From Kosakonia sacchari SP1 (GTDB lineage Bacteria > Pseudomonadota > Gammaproteobacteria > Enterobacterales > Enterobacteriaceae), in NCBI RefSeq assembly GCF_000300455.3, contig NZ_CP007215.2, positions 2,480,001 to 2,544,000 on the forward strand: a DNA stretch of 64,000 nucleotides, in the 5' to 3' direction. The translations under genes were made by a program, and so were the position numbers. Each line of letters opens with the position of its first letter. Position 1 is the first letter of the stretch. Positions 1-8,303 of the stretch are shown in pieces. The notes beneath the pieces were generated by a model. That model searched no databases. It was not told where the DNA came from and worked only from the letters and a program-made list of their open reading frames with translations.

Positions 1-1640
1 AATTTATCCAGGTTCGCCATGAAGAGATGGCCGCGTTTATGGCGGTCGGTCACGCGAAGTTCACCGGTGAACTGGGGGTCTGCTTATCGACAGGTGGTCC
101 GGGCGCCACGCATCTCCTCACCGGCTTGTATGACGCCAAAATGGATCACGCGCCGGTGCTGGCAATTACCGGGCAAGCAGAAACCACCGCGCGTGGTGCC
201 AGCTATCAGCAGGAGATGAACCTGGATCGCGTTTTCGCCGATGTCGCCAACTTCGTGCAGGAAGCAGCATCGCCCGCGCAAGTCCGTCATCTGGTCGATC
301 GCGGTGTTCGTGTGGCCATGGCGCAAAACGGCGTTGGCGTAGTGATCATCCCCAAAGATGTACAGGATGAAGCCTGGCAACCGCCCCAGCACGCGCACGG
401 TTTTACCCATTCAGGTTCGGGTTACCAGCGACCGCGCGTGATCCCACATGAAACCGACCTGCAAAGGGCGGCAGAGGTGCTCAACGCCGGGGAAAAAGTA
501 GCGATATTGATTGGCGCGGGTGCCCGCAATGCAGCGGTGGAAGTGGTGCAAACGGCAAATCTACTCGGCGCAGGTGTGGCGAAAGCCCTGCTCGGCAAAG
601 ATGTGCTGCCCGATGATGCGCCATTCGTCACCGGCTCCATTGGCCTGCTGGGCACGGAACCATCGTGGAAACTGATGCAGGAGTGCGACACGTTATTGAT
701 GATCGGGAGCGGTTTTCCGTGGACGGAATTCCTGCCGCCGGAGGGTAAAGCGCGCGCGGTACAAATCGATATTGACCCGGCAATGCTTGGTCTACGCTAC
801 CCCTGCGACGTCAATTTGCACGGTGATGCAGCCGAAACCCTGCGCGCATTGCTCCCGTTACTGACGCACAAAAGCGATCGTAGCTGGCAGGAGGAGATTG
901 CCCGCCAGGTGCGCGACTGGTGGCAACTGATGGAGCAGCGCGCCATGGCGCCTGCCAAACCGGTCAACCCGCAACGCGTGGTGTGGGAGATGTCTCCGCT
1001 ACTGCCGGATAATGCGATTGTCACCTCTGATTCCGGTTCCTGCGCCAACTGGTTCGCCCGCGACTACCGCGTTAAGCAGGGTCAGCGCGCCTCGCTTTCC
1101 GGCGGGCTGGCCTGTATGGGCGCGGCGGTGCCGTACGCCATTGCCGCGAAATTTGCCGCACCGGAAAAACCGGTGGTGGCGCTGGTGGGCGATGGCGCCA
1201 TGCAAATGAACAATATGGCCGAACTCATCACCATTCAGAAGTACTGGCAACAGTGGCAGGATCCCCGCTTAATCATTTGCGTATTCAATAACCAGGATTT
1301 AAATCAGGTCACCTGGGAGCAGCGGGTAATGGAGGGCGATCCCCGCTTTGAAGCGACGCAACAGTTGCCGGATGTGCATTATGCGGAATTTGCCCGCACG
1401 CTGGGGCTGGAGGGCATTTTTGTCGATACGCCAGAGGCGCTGTCTGGTGCATGGCAGCAAGCACTGCAGGCCGATCGCCCGGTGGTTCTGGAGGTGAAAA
1501 CCGACCCGGAAGTCGCTCCGCTGCCGCCGCATATTACGTTTAAACAGGCGAAAGCGTTTATGGCGTCAATGGTGAAGGGGGATCGCGGCGCGGTTCAGGT
1601 GCTGAGCGATACCGCCAGTCAGTTGTTTCATAAGAAGTGA
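1..1640 (+). CDS. Thiamine-diphosphate-dependent enzyme (pyruvate oxidase-like), 5' end outside window
   Basis: The gene is cut by the window edge. The frame is open from base 3 and begins inside the N-terminal pyrimidine-binding domain, where FIQVRHEEMAA carries the family's catalytic glutamate. A middle domain follows at about residues 170-320 of the visible part. The C-terminal diphosphate-binding domain shows the GDGAMQMNN motif that binds Mg and ThDP. Architecture and length (about 545 visible residues) fit the pyruvate oxidase/acetolactate synthase superfamily, closest in style to PoxB-like decarboxylating enzymes. The substrate cannot be fixed from sequence; pyruvate is an inference. 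It stands alone on the plus strand, is followed at once by a terminator, and faces the minus-strand hydrolase group. Confidence 0.85.
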   Translation, partial: FIQVRHEEMAAFMAVGHAKFTGELGVCLSTGGPGATHLLTGLYDAKMDHAPVLAITGQAETTARGASYQQEMNLDRVFADVANFVQEAASPAQVRHLVDRGVRVAMAQNGVGVVIIPKDVQDEAWQPPQHAHGFTHSGSGYQRPRVIPHETDLQRAAEVLNAGEKVAILIGAGARNAAVEVVQTANLLGAGVAKALLGKDVLPDDAPFVTGSIGLLGTEPSWKLMQECDTLLMIGSGFPWTEFLPPEGKARAVQIDIDPAMLGLRYPCDVNLHGDAAETLRALLPLLTHKSDRSWQEEIARQVRDWWQLMEQRAMAPAKPVNPQRVVWEMSPLLPDNAIVTSDSGSCANWFARDYRVKQGQRASLSGGLACMGAAVPYAIAAKFAAPEKPVVALVGDGAMQMNNMAELITIQKYWQQWQDPRLIICVFNNQDLNQVTWEQRVMEGDPRFEATQQLPDVHYAEFARTLGLEGIFVDTPEALSGAWQQALQADRPVVLEVKTDPEVAPLPPHITFKQAKAFMASMVKGDRGAVQVLSDTASQLFHKK

Positions 1641-1642
1641 TA

Positions 1643-1675
1643 AAAAAGCCCGGTGCGCATGGCGTACCGGGCTTT
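1643..1675. terminator. Rho-independent terminator, probably bidirectional
   Basis: A GC-rich inverted repeat (GCCCGGT / ACCGGGC around a 10-base loop) is flanked by an A run on the left and a T run on the right. It lies 2 bases after the stop of the ThDP enzyme and 16 bases past the stop of the convergent hydrolase, so it can serve both. Confidence 0.85.
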
Positions 1676-1691
1676 TGCAAAGCAGGGCGGA

Positions 1692-2513
1692 TTACAGTTT
1701 GTTCAGGAACGCCAGCAGATCGGCGTTCAACTGGTCCTGATGGGTAACCGCAAAACCATGCGGGCCGTTTTCGTACACTTTCAGCTCCGCGCCTTTAATC
1801 AGTTCAGCCGATAATTTACCGGTTGCTTCAAATGGCACGACCTGGTCGTTACTGCCGTGAATCACCAGCGTCGGGACATCTACTTTCGCCACATCCGGGC
1901 GGAAGTCTGTTTCCGCGAACGCGGTAACGCAGTCAAGCGTGCCTTTCAGCGATGCCAGCAGGGCGATGTTCAGCGTTTGCGTCAGCACGCCATCAGAGAC
2001 TTTCTGCCCGGCGTTCAGGCCGTAAAACGGCGTGGCGAAATCGCTGATAAACTGGGCGCGATCTTTTAGCAGACCCGCTTTAATCCCGTCGAATACGCTT
2101 TTATCAACGCCCTGCGGGTGATCGTCGGTTTTGCCAAAAATCGGCGTCACCGCGCCGAGCAGTACCAGACCGGCGACGCGCGCACTGCCGTAGCGACCGA
2201 TATAACGGGTAACATCACCGCCGCCCATCGAGAAGCCAACCAGCGTCACATCGTGCAGATCCAGCGCGGTGATGAGATCGTTAATATCGGACGCAAAGGT
2301 ATCGTAGTTGTAGCCATTCCACGGCTGATCGGAGCGACCAAAACCTCGACGGTCGAACGCAATCACACGGTAGCCGCGCTCAGCAAGAAAATTCAGTTGA
2401 CTGTCCCACATATCGCCATCTAACGGCCAGCCATGGCTGAAGAGAACTGGCTTACCCGCACCCCAGTCTTTGTAATAGATCTGCGTACCGTCCTGTGTCT
2501 TGATTGTGCTCAT
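1692..2513 (-). CDS. Alpha/beta hydrolase, non-haem chloroperoxidase type
   Basis: A 273-residue alpha/beta-hydrolase fold protein. The oxyanion motif SHGWP lies near residue 26. The nucleophile elbow GFSMGG puts Ser95 as nucleophile. The acid lies in HGSNDQVVP and the catalytic His in NGPHGF near the C-terminus. Length and motifs match the cofactor-free haloperoxidase/esterase family, which hydrolyses esters and can form peracids; the natural substrate is unknown. It is the last gene of a minus-strand group after the MFS gene (45-base gap). The ATG is preceded by a GGTAAG-type ribosome site. Confidence 0.85.
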   Translation of the reverse strand: MSTIKTQDGTQIYYKDWGAGKPVLFSHGWPLDGDMWDSQLNFLAERGYRVIAFDRRGFGRSDQPWNGYNYDTFASDINDLITALDLHDVTLVGFSMGGGDVTRYIGRYGSARVAGLVLLGAVTPIFGKTDDHPQGVDKSVFDGIKAGLLKDRAQFISDFATPFYGLNAGQKVSDGVLTQTLNIALLASLKGTLDCVTAFAETDFRPDVAKVDVPTLVIHGSNDQVVPFEATGKLSAELIKGAELKVYENGPHGFAVTHQDQLNADLLAFLNKL

Positions 2514-2558
2514 CAGTCTTACCTCATTGTTGTGTTGTGTTTTTTAACTGCATAACGC

Positions 2559-4193
2559 TTACCGTTGCGCGGGCGCGACCAGATGCCGGACGACCGGCGG
2601 TTCATCACCCTGATGAAAGGCCAGCACGCGCTCCCGAATTAATTTGTCATTGACCGTGTGACGTTCATGCTGGCGCAAATGTTCGATCCACGATCCCATC
2701 ACCCAGGTTTCCACAAACACGCCCGGATGATGTGTGTCCTCATACACCGCCCAGCCCAACGCGCCGGTACGTCTGCGCACGCGACGCATCTCCTGCATTG
2801 CACAGACAAAATCATGTGCATCTTGCGGTGAAACCCGATATTCGCAGCTCACCATTACCGGCCCGCGCTCATGGGGAATGTCGATTTCGGTAGCGAAACC
2901 CGCCGGGTCAATCATGTCGAGATCCAGCGCGGCGTCTTTTTCCAGCCGCCAACGTAAAACTGTAGCAGTTCCCAGCACCATCCCCAGCGTGGCGGCACAA
3001 AGTGCCCACGTCACGCCAAATTCCGACGCCAGCTTGCCCCAGATGGCGCTGCCAACCGTCATTGAGCCGAAGAACACCGTCAGGTAGACCGCCAGCGCAC
3101 GCGCTTTTACCCAGCGAGCCGCGCTGCGTTGTGCGCCGACGTTCAGCGTCGAGAGCACGGCAATCCACGCGAAGCCGGTAAAAAACTCAAACGCGTTGAG
3201 CAGCCAGACATGGCGAATAAACGCCAGCGCCACCATGGTGACGGCAAACAGCAAGCTGGCGGCGACCATCATCTGGTCGGCATTCAGCCGCTTGCGTAAT
3301 TTTGGCAGCAGCATCGCGCCACAAATCGCACCGAACCCGATACAGGCCAGCATGATGCCGTAACCGCCAGGCCCAAGGCCCAGTTCGCGGCGCGCCACCA
3401 GCGGCAACATCGCCCATCCGGCGCTACCGAACAGGAAAAACGCCACCGTACGCGCCAGTACGTTGCGCAGTACCGGCGCGGCGTGAACATAGCGCAGACC
3501 ACCGCGAATGGCGGTAAAGAAGTGTTCCGGCGGCAAACGCTGAATAGTCACCTGCGGCTGCCAGCGATAGAGCACAAACGCCACGCCCAGCACCGACAGG
3601 GCATTCAGGAAGAACACCATCCACGGCCCGGCAAAAGAGAGCAGCAGCCCGCCCAGCGCCGGACCAATCGCGCGGCTGATATTGATGCCCAGCGAATTGA
3701 GGGCAATCGCCGGGCTCAGTTCGCGTTTTGCAACCAGATCCGGCACCACCGCCTGGAAAGCAGGGGAACTCAGTGCCGCGCCGGTACTGAGTAAAAACGT
3801 CGCCGCCAGCAGCACTTCCGGTGTGACATTCCCGGTAAACGATAACAGCGCCAGACCGGCTGCCGCGCAGAACGTCCAGGCTTGCGAAAAGAGCAGGATT
3901 TTGCGCCGTTCAACGATATCCGCCAGCACCCCCGCAGGCAGTACAAAGAGGAACATCGGCAGGCTGCTCGCCGCCTGCACCAGCGCGACCGCCAGCGGAT
4001 CGGCGCTCAGCGAGAGCATGGTCCAGTTCACGCCGATGTCGCTCATCCATGAGCCGACATTCGATACCACCGTCGCTATCCATAGCATGCGGAAAACGCG
4101 CTGGCGCAGCGGCTGCCAGGCAGAAGCGGCTGGAGCAGCATCAATATCAGGTGACACTGTCACCGCTGCGTGCAGTTCGTTTTGTTGCGTCAT
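2559..4193 (-). CDS. MFS transporter (EntS/MFS_3-like) with C-terminal soluble domain
   Basis: A 544-residue major facilitator protein. About 12 hydrophobic segments cover residues 35-430, with a typical loop of the type GVLADIVERRK after TM2-3. A soluble tail of about 100 residues resembles the small antibiotic-monooxygenase-like domain fused to this subfamily. The start was chosen at the ATG (MTQQNEL) that overlaps the DoxX stop codon as ATGA, which implies coupled translation; an open frame further upstream is DoxX coding DNA read in another frame. Substrate unknown; export of a small organic compound is an inference from the family and from the neighbouring hydrolases. Confidence 0.85.
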   Translation of the reverse strand: MTQQNELHAAVTVSPDIDAAPAASAWQPLRQRVFRMLWIATVVSNVGSWMSDIGVNWTMLSLSADPLAVALVQAASSLPMFLFVLPAGVLADIVERRKILLFSQAWTFCAAAGLALLSFTGNVTPEVLLAATFLLSTGAALSSPAFQAVVPDLVAKRELSPAIALNSLGINISRAIGPALGGLLLSFAGPWMVFFLNALSVLGVAFVLYRWQPQVTIQRLPPEHFFTAIRGGLRYVHAAPVLRNVLARTVAFFLFGSAGWAMLPLVARRELGLGPGGYGIMLACIGFGAICGAMLLPKLRKRLNADQMMVAASLLFAVTMVALAFIRHVWLLNAFEFFTGFAWIAVLSTLNVGAQRSAARWVKARALAVYLTVFFGSMTVGSAIWGKLASEFGVTWALCAATLGMVLGTATVLRWRLEKDAALDLDMIDPAGFATEIDIPHERGPVMVSCEYRVSPQDAHDFVCAMQEMRRVRRRTGALGWAVYEDTHHPGVFVETWVMGSWIEHLRQHERHTVNDKLIRERVLAFHQGDEPPVVRHLVAPAQR

Positions 4194-4605
4194 GCCAGTG
4201 CTCCTTTCGCCGCCACGCGCAGCCGCCAGCTTCCTGGCCCGGTTAGCAGCAGGGTGGTAAAGATAATCAGCAACAGCCAGCCAAATTGCCCCTCGGCAAG
4301 CGACCAGTCCGCATGTACCACCAGCATCGCGACCAGCAGCACCACGATGATCGGGATACAGGCCAGCCGTATGGCGACACCGGCGATGATCAGCAGCGGG
4401 TAAACCACTTCGGCGAAAATCGCCGGTAGCAGGCTCATCCACGGCCCGAGGCCAAACGGATCTTCGATATGCGCCAGTTCGTTACTGAAATGCAGCACCT
4501 TCGGTAGGCCATGCACATACAGCAACAGCAGGCTGCCGGTCAGGCGCAGGAAGAACAGCCCCGCATCAACGCGGGCGCAACAGTTGAGAAAGTGGATGTT
4601 TTCAT
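4190..4605 (-). pseudogene. DoxX family membrane protein with apparent frameshift near its start
   Basis: The body, from about 4555 downwards, encodes a DoxX-type protein with four hydrophobic helices, including the family-like LFFLRLTGSLLLLYVHGLPK segment. The only sensible start is an ATG at 4603-4605, five bases after the amidohydrolase stop codon. It opens the peptide MKTSTFSTVAPALMR in a different reading frame and then stops. Joining the two frames near 4559-4566 would give a normal DoxX N-terminus (LMR-AGLFFLRL), so one or four bases seem to be missing. A TTG at 4525 could start only a shortened protein. Either the gene is broken or the assembly has an error here. DoxX proteins are small membrane partners of redox enzymes; the role in this operon is unknown. 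Confidence 0.65.
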
Positions 4606-4609
4606 GATG

Positions 4610-6484
4610 TCAGAACGCAAAGCAGCTGCAACCGAGCGCGCCCCAGAAGGCATTCTCATCGGAAACCGGCATGGCGGAACCGCGTGCAACATCGTGTTGA
4701 TGGATATGTACGCCACACGGACCAGAGCAGTGATGTACGCCCGATGCCTGGCCTACGCGAGCGGCCTGCGGCGGCGCACTGCGATAATGACCAGGAACTT
4801 TCACCACCGGCGACCAGTCAGGCAGTACCGGGATCGCCGGCGGTGCCAGCGGACCAAACGCGCCAGCGGCATAAACAATCTCACCTCCGACCACCGTCAG
4901 TACCGACTCAATCCCTTTGATCTCCTCTTCCGGCACGCGGAAGTAGTCCTTGCTGAGGATGGCGAGATCGGCCAGTTGACCCACTTTGATCTGGCCTTTT
5001 TTCCCCTGCTCGCTGGAGAACCAGGCGCTACCTTGCGTCCAGAGCAGCAGGGCGGTATCGCGATCGAGGCGCGCGCTGTGGTCATACATTTGCATGCCGC
5101 CAACCGTTCGCCCGGAAACCAGCCAGTAAAGGGCTGTCCACGGGTTGTAACTGGCAACGCGCGTGGCGTCGGTGCCCAGACCAACCGGCAAACCGGCTTC
5201 CAGCATTTTCGCCACCGGCGGTGTCTGTTTGGTGGCCTGCTGGCCGTAGCGTTCGGCGAAATATTCGCCCTGGAAAGCCATGCGGTGCTGAACCGCAATC
5301 CCGCCACCCAGCGCTTTTACGCGCTCGATATTGGTTTCGGTAATGGTTTCCGCATGATCAAAGAACCAGTGCAGACCGTTAAACGGAATGTCGCGGTTCA
5401 CTTTTTCGAACACATCCAGCATGCGGCTGATCGATTCGTTATAGGTGGCGTGCAGGCGGAACGGCCAGCGGTGCTCAACCAGATGGCGCACCACGCGCTC
5501 CAGCTCATCTTCCATACCGGGCGCCAGATCCGGGCGCGGCTCAAGGAAATCTTCGAAGTCGGCGGCGGAAAAGACCAGCATTTCACCGGCACCGTTGTGG
5601 CGGAAAAAGTCGCTGCCCTGGCCCGGCGTTAACATATCGGTCCATTTTTCGAAATCTTCCAGCTCATGACCCGGACGCTGGGTGAACAGGTTATAGGCGA
5701 TGCGAATGGTCATCTGCTGTTTGCTGTGCAGTTCGGCGATCACTTCGTAATCTTCCGGGTAGTTCTGGAAACCGCCGCCCGCGTCAATGGCGCTGGTCAG
5801 GCCCAGGCGGTTGAGTTCGCGCATAAACTGGCGCGTGGAGTTGACCTGCTGCTCCAGCAGTAGTTTTGGCCCTTTCGCCAGCGTCGCGTAGAGGATCATC
5901 GCGTTTGGCCGCGCAATCAGCATCCCCGTCGGGTTGCCGTTGCTGTCGCGCTGAATTTCGCCGCCCGGCGGGTTAGGCGTCTCTTTGGTGTAGCCGACCA
6001 CTTTCAGCGCCGCGCGGTTGAGCAGGGCGCGATCGTACAGATGCAGGATAAACACCGGCGTGTCCGGCGCGGCCTCGTTAATTTCGTCCAGCGTCGGCAT
6101 ACGGCGTTCGGCGAACTGGAATTCAGTCCAGCCGCCCACCACGCGAACCCACTGCGGAGACGGCGTGCGCAGCGCCTGTTCTTTCAGCATTCGCAGGGCA
6201 TCCGCCAGCGACGGCACCCCTTCCCAGCGCAGTTCCAGGTTGTAATTAAGGCCCCCACGGATCAGGTGCAGGTGCGAGTCATTCAGGCCCGGGATCGCCG
6301 TATGGCCTTTCAGAACGACCACCTTTGTGCGTTCACCACGGTACGCCATCACCTCGGCTTCGGTCCCCACCTGGACAAATTTTCCGTCGCGGATAGCCAC
6401 CGCATCGGCGAGCGGGTTTTCCCGATCAACCGTATGAAACTGACCATTAAGCAATATCAGTTCTGCATGTACGAGCGAATCCAT
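4610..6484 (-). CDS. Amidohydrolase family 3 (YtcJ-like) metal-dependent hydrolase
   Basis: A 624-residue amidohydrolase of the YtcJ/NfdA type. An N-terminal beta-sandwich (LILLNGQFHTVD, GKFVQVG) is followed by a TIM barrel with the metal site NDSHLHL near residue 70. Further metal or catalytic positions lie in FDHAET and VGLGTDATR, and the beta-sandwich is completed by ADLAILSKDYF. The start (MDSLVHAEL) is fixed by a strong AGGAGGA ribosome site 5 bases upstream; the longer open frame begins in the intergenic region. The last 50 residues are Cys/His-rich and go beyond the usual end of the family. Family members cleave amides or esters such as formamides; the substrate here is unknown. First gene of the minus-strand group, divergent from the YcaC-like gene. 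Confidence 0.85.
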   Translation of the reverse strand: MDSLVHAELILLNGQFHTVDRENPLADAVAIRDGKFVQVGTEAEVMAYRGERTKVVVLKGHTAIPGLNDSHLHLIRGGLNYNLELRWEGVPSLADALRMLKEQALRTPSPQWVRVVGGWTEFQFAERRMPTLDEINEAAPDTPVFILHLYDRALLNRAALKVVGYTKETPNPPGGEIQRDSNGNPTGMLIARPNAMILYATLAKGPKLLLEQQVNSTRQFMRELNRLGLTSAIDAGGGFQNYPEDYEVIAELHSKQQMTIRIAYNLFTQRPGHELEDFEKWTDMLTPGQGSDFFRHNGAGEMLVFSAADFEDFLEPRPDLAPGMEDELERVVRHLVEHRWPFRLHATYNESISRMLDVFEKVNRDIPFNGLHWFFDHAETITETNIERVKALGGGIAVQHRMAFQGEYFAERYGQQATKQTPPVAKMLEAGLPVGLGTDATRVASYNPWTALYWLVSGRTVGGMQMYDHSARLDRDTALLLWTQGSAWFSSEQGKKGQIKVGQLADLAILSKDYFRVPEEEIKGIESVLTVVGGEIVYAAGAFGPLAPPAIPVLPDWSPVVKVPGHYRSAPPQAARVGQASGVHHCSGPCGVHIHQHDVARGSAMPVSDENAFWGALGCSCFAF

Positions 6485-6564
6485 ACTTCCTCCTGTCTGG
6501 CGGCTTAATGTGCCGCATGAGCATCTCGGCGGATTATGCAAAGCGTCGGGAAAGAATGAACAGT

Positions 6565-6586
6565 TATACGAACGTATAGGTATACG
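6565..6586. promoter_or_regulatory. Candidate operator: palindrome plus direct repeat between divergent operons
   Basis: TATACG-AA-CGTATA forms a perfect palindrome at 6565-6578, and a third copy, TATACG, follows at 6581-6586. A further degenerate copy (GTTATACC) lies at 6595-6602. The cluster sits between the amidohydrolase start (6484) and the YcaC-like start (6718), where a shared regulator would bind. No regulator family can be named from the site alone. Confidence 0.5.
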
Positions 6587-6717
6587 AAAGGATAGTTATA
6601 CCTTCAGATAATAGTTATGCCGGGGAGGGATACCTAACATACAGCCCACGATAGCGATGGCGCGTGAGTTGCTGTCTGAACGTAACACTCCTCACTTTAA
6701 ACTCTAAGGATGCTTGT

Positions 6718-7404
6718 ATGACTACCGCGAAACTTGAAGTTCTGACCCCGGCAAACTGTCAGTTAATCTTTATCGATCACCAGCCGCAGATGGCGTTTGG
6801 CGTGCAGTCTATTGACCGCCAGGTGCTGAAAAACAACACCGTCGCGCTGGCGAAAGCCGCCAAGGTGTTCAATATTCCGACCATCTTCACTACCGTCGAG
6901 ACCGAAAGTTTCTCCGGCAACACCTATCCTGAGCTGCTGGATGTGTTCCCGGAGAAAGATATCCTGGAACGTACCTCGATGAACTCCTGGGATGACCAGA
7001 AAGTGCGTGATGCGCTGGCGGACAACGGCAAACGTAAAGTCGTGGTGTCCGGCTTGTGGACCGAGGTGTGCAACAACACCTTCGCGCTGTGCGCCATGCT
7101 GGAAGGTGACTACGAAATCTATATGGTGGCAGACGCCTCCGGCGGCACCTCGAAAGAGGCGCATGATTACGCCATGCAGCGCATGATCCAGGCGGGCGTG
7201 ATCCCGGTGACCTGGCAGCAGGTGATGCTGGAGTGGCAGCGTGACTGGGCGCATCGCGAAACGTATGACGCGGTGATGAATATTGTCAAAGAGCATTCCG
7301 GTGCATACGGCATGGGCGTTGATTATGCCTACACCATGGTGCACAAAGCGCCTTCACGCGCGAAAGCGGGTCATCGCACGCTGGCACCGGTTCCGGCGAA
7401 ATAA
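6718..7404 (+). CDS. Isochorismatase-family hydrolase, YcaC-like
   Basis: A 228-residue cysteine hydrolase of the isochorismatase superfamily, related to E. coli YcaC (about 208 residues). The catalytic Asp20 lies in LIFIDHQ and the nucleophile Cys118 in VSGLWTEVC, the same number as in YcaC. An Arg/Thr segment (ERTSMNSW) occupies the position of the third catalytic residue. The tail of about 20 residues is longer than usual. The ATG follows TAAGGA at good spacing; an upstream in-frame start lacks a ribosome site. YcaC-type proteins are ring-shaped oligomers of unknown physiological substrate. It heads the plus-strand group with the XapX genes and the signalling proteins. Confidence 0.88.
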   Translation: MTTAKLEVLTPANCQLIFIDHQPQMAFGVQSIDRQVLKNNTVALAKAAKVFNIPTIFTTVETESFSGNTYPELLDVFPEKDILERTSMNSWDDQKVRDALADNGKRKVVVSGLWTEVCNNTFALCAMLEGDYEIYMVADASGGTSKEAHDYAMQRMIQAGVIPVTWQQVMLEWQRDWAHRETYDAVMNIVKEHSGAYGMGVDYAYTMVHKAPSRAKAGHRTLAPVPAK

Positions 7405-7462
7405 GCCTTTTGCTGGCCGGTTAACGCCGGTCAGCTTGTCTCTTTCACGGCAGGAGAATGCC

Positions 7463-7633
7463 ATGAGTATCGGACTTATCTCTTTCGCCGCAGGCGCGTT
7501 GATTGGCGTGATGTACGCCTTGCTGAAGGTGCGATCACCTGCGCCACCGGCGATTGCGCTGGTGGGGCTACTTGGCATGTTGATGGGCGAACAGCTCGTC
7601 AGCACACTTCTCACACAAGCTTTCGCGGGGTGA
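7463..7633 (+). CDS. XapX domain (DUF1427) small membrane protein
   Basis: A 56-residue protein consisting of one XapX domain: two hydrophobic segments around the motif LKVRSPAPPAIALVGLLGML and an early GEQL. A CAGGAGA ribosome site lies 6 bases before the ATG. XapX proteins are small paired membrane proteins of unknown function that are often found next to YcaC-type or other hydrolase genes. It follows the YcaC-like gene by 58 bases and precedes a second, damaged XapX gene, so the two may have formed a pair. Confidence 0.8.
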   Translation: MSIGLISFAAGALIGVMYALLKVRSPAPPAIALVGLLGMLMGEQLVSTLLTQAFAG

Positions 7634-7637
7634 GCCT

Positions 7638-7900
7638 ATGAAATCCTGGATCCTTTCCCTCCTGGTCGGTCTGCTGGCAGGGGGATTTATGCTTTACTGG
7701 GGACGCGTTCCCCCGCGCCGCCGGTGATGGCCTTGCTGGGATTATTCGGCATGCTGGTGGGAGAGCAACTTGTTCCGATTACCCGTCGGTTACTTGCCCG
7801 GCAACCGTTAACCATGGCATGGTTTCGCCATGAGTGTGTGCCAAAGATTAGCGGTACGCCGCAACCTGAACCGCCGGACGCACCGCCGCGCCGGGATTAA
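7638..7900 (+). pseudogene. Second XapX domain protein, apparent frameshift
   Basis: The ATG at 7638 opens MKSWILSLLVGLLAGGFMLYWGRVP, which then runs out of frame and stops at about 7727. The expected continuation (APPVMALLGLFGMLVGEQL, then a polar tail of about 40 residues to the stop at 7898-7900) is in the next frame. Compared with the intact neighbour (VRSPAPP), about four bases are missing around 7711-7716. As read, the membrane pair would be split. A sequencing error cannot be excluded. The ribosome site of the following receiver gene lies just after the stop. Confidence 0.7.
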
Positions 7901-7916
7901 TGCCCCGAGGATTACC

Positions 7917-8303
7917 ATGACGCACACCCTGCGTATTGCCATTGTTGATGATGAACCGTCCGTGCGTAGCGGGTTAAGCAATTTGCTGCAATCGGCGGGA
8001 TACGCCACGCTGACCTTCGCGTCCGCCGAGGCCTTCCTGAACGATGGTTCCGCACAGCGGCAAACCGCACTGGTGATTGCGGACATTAAACTGAAAGGCA
8101 TGAGCGGGGCGGCGCTGTACGAGAAACTGCAACGCAGCCCGTGCCCGCCGCCGCTGATATTCATTTCCGGTCATGACGATGAAACCTGGCAACGGTTCGC
8201 GGGGCAACCCGGTGCCGTTGCTTTTTTGCATAAACCGATCGATATCGACATGTTGCTTGATCATATTTCGCGCACGCTGGCAGGAGGTGAAGAGACGCCA
8301 TGA
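7917..8303 (+). CDS. Stand-alone response regulator receiver domain
   Basis: A 128-residue CheY-like receiver with no output domain. The acidic pair is in IVDDEPSV, the phospho-acceptor Asp in VIADIKLKGMSG (about residue 60), the Thr/Ser position in FISGHDD and the conserved Lys in LHKPID. The start (MTHTLRI) follows a CCGAGG ribosome site; an earlier in-frame codon lies in the XapX remnant. Its stop overlaps the ATG of the large kinase by four bases, so the two are made together. It probably receives phosphate from, or passes it on for, that kinase and the FixJ-type regulator. Confidence 0.88.
   Translation: MTHTLRIAIVDDEPSVRSGLSNLLQSAGYATLTFASAEAFLNDGSAQRQTALVIADIKLKGMSGAALYEKLQRSPCPPPLIFISGHDDETWQRFAGQPGAVAFLHKPIDIDMLLDHISRTLAGGEETP

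Noticed and set aside
5144-5152. GTTGTAACT, resembling the core of a Tus/Ter replication-arrest site
   Set aside because: The flanking bases do not fit the Ter consensus, and the sequence encodes a normal part of the amidohydrolase. Tempting because the window is at the terminus, but more likely chance.
4511-5632. 373-residue plus-strand open frame
   Set aside because: It lies opposite the well-supported amidohydrolase gene, has no ribosome site or recognisable domain, and its Arg/His-rich composition is typical of antisense frames in GC-rich genes.
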